A stretch of 7,530 nt of DNA from Alphaproteobacteria bacterium (GTDB lineage: Bacteria > Pseudomonadota > Alphaproteobacteria > JAAXGF01). The position numbers and the translations under genes are program-made. Positions 7,144 through 7,530 of this stretch are shown piece after piece (the first letter of the stretch is position 1; the number at the start of each line of letters is the position of its first letter). Location of the stretch: assembly GCA_012267605.1 (NCBI GenBank), contig JAAXGF010000218.1, positions 1-7,530 on the forward strand, given 5' to 3'. A model generated the notes under the pieces. The model was not told where the DNA came from and did not search any database. It saw nothing but the letters and a program-made list of their open reading frames with translations.

Positions 7144-7530
7144 TTACTTGTCCCGCCGGATGAAGGAATCCATGAGTTTTGCCGCATCCTGCTGAAGGGT
7201 CGGCATGACGTGTGAGTAAGTGTTCATCGTCAAGGACATTTGGCTGTGGCCAAGGATTTCCATCACTACCCCGGGGTGAACCGCTTGTGCGAGTAGCAAG
7301 CTGGCGCAAGTGTGCCTCAAATCGTGCAATCGCTTCTTTGGCAAGCCCGCCTTAGCGAGAATTCGCTGGAAATGGCGGGATACCGTTGGCCCATCGAGCG
7401 GTGTTCCGATGCTGGTCGTAAATACGAGGCCAGTGTCCTTCCATCGGTTGCCCGCGAGTAGACGTTCTTGAAGTTGTCGGGCACGGTGCATCCGTAGCGA
7501 TGAGACTGACCTGCCCCCAGGTTTAGTCCG
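7144..7530 (-). CDS. Tyrosine recombinase (phage-type integrase), C-terminal catalytic part, probably truncated
   Basis: Site-specific recombinase that would insert or excise the element flanking tRNA-Thr. The visible part holds the end of the catalytic domain: GLVFTTSIGTPLD, then the His-x-x-Arg box LHDLRHTCASLLLAQ, the GHSQ box (conserved His) and the nucleophile in MNTYSHV, ending at TAA (7144-7146). The first conserved Arg, the core-binding domain and the arm-binding domain would lie outside the window. The first in-window Met codon is at 7491, but the frame is open to the window edge. Residues from VSSLRMHRARQ onward look like the family, whereas the eight codons upstream (7507-7530) do not, and that is exactly where an IS-like end begins; the gene is therefore probably a disrupted remnant. 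It reads towards the tRNA. The family call is strong; truncation is likely but not proven from this edge. Confidence 0.85.
   Translation of the reverse strand, partial: RTKPGGRSVSSLRMHRARQLQERLLAGNRWKDTGLVFTTSIGTPLDGPTVSRHFQRILAKAGLPKKRLHDLRHTCASLLLAQAVHPGVVMEILGHSQMSLTMNTYSHVMPTLQQDAAKLMDSFIRRDK
7507..7530. mobile_element. Possible terminal inverted repeat of an IS3-family element (partial, at window edge)
   Basis: The segment begins TGACCTGCCCCC and continues with TTTAGTCC. It resembles IS3-family ends of the IS2/IS51 kind: a terminal TG, a C-run about seven bases in, then a T/A-rich stretch and a TCC. Integrase homology stops exactly at this point, as expected if an insertion sequence split the gene. 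Only 24 bases are visible, the transposase and the other end are outside the window, and the resemblance is from memory, so this is tentative. Confidence 0.35.

Noticed and set aside
7088..7309. Small - strand open frame overlapping the integrase end and the tandem repeat
   Set aside because: It is an out-of-frame shadow of the integrase C-terminus, and its own C-terminus is just a translation of the 12-bp repeat.

Overview
The window is a stretch of proteobacterial chromosome. Gene content and protein style suggest an alphaproteobacterium, possibly Rhodospirillales-like, but that placement is an inference from remembered family resemblance and no search was run. It has three parts.

Left (1-1326): two genes that converge. 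A metallo-beta-lactamase-fold hydrolase runs on the + strand. It enters from outside the window and is broken by a one-base frameshift in a run of nine T. Facing it on the - strand is a small stand-alone histidine phosphotransfer (HPt) protein. The pairing hints at signalling, but no kinase or receiver gene is visible.

Centre (1489-6791, all on the - strand): a tightly packed leucine/isovalerate (liu) catabolic operon, read from right to left as liuB - liuC - liuD - liuE. LiuB and LiuD are the carboxyltransferase and biotin-carrying subunits of methylcrotonyl-CoA carboxylase, which makes 3-methylglutaconyl-CoA. LiuC hydrates this to HMG-CoA, and LiuE splits HMG-CoA into acetyl-CoA and acetoacetate. 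Gaps are 4-5 bp, with one 4-bp ATGA overlap, so the genes are almost certainly co-transcribed and partly translationally coupled. All four look intact. The usual first gene (isovaleryl-CoA dehydrogenase, liuA) and regulator (liuR) are not upstream.

Right (6972-7530): a complete tRNA-Thr(UGU) gene on the + strand, followed after 96 bp by the C-terminal catalytic part of a tyrosine recombinase on the - strand. This is the usual layout of an integrative element or genomic island inserted at a tRNA 3' end, with the island extending to the right of the window. Between them lie AT-rich inverted repeats and a 12-bp tandem repeat that could be recombinase arm sites. In the last 24 bases the recombinase reading frame stops resembling its family, at a sequence that looks like the end of an IS3-family insertion sequence, so the integrase is probably disrupted.

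No wholly new system is evident. The points most worth a second look are the tRNA/integrase/IS junction, the T9 frameshift and the missing head of the liu operon.
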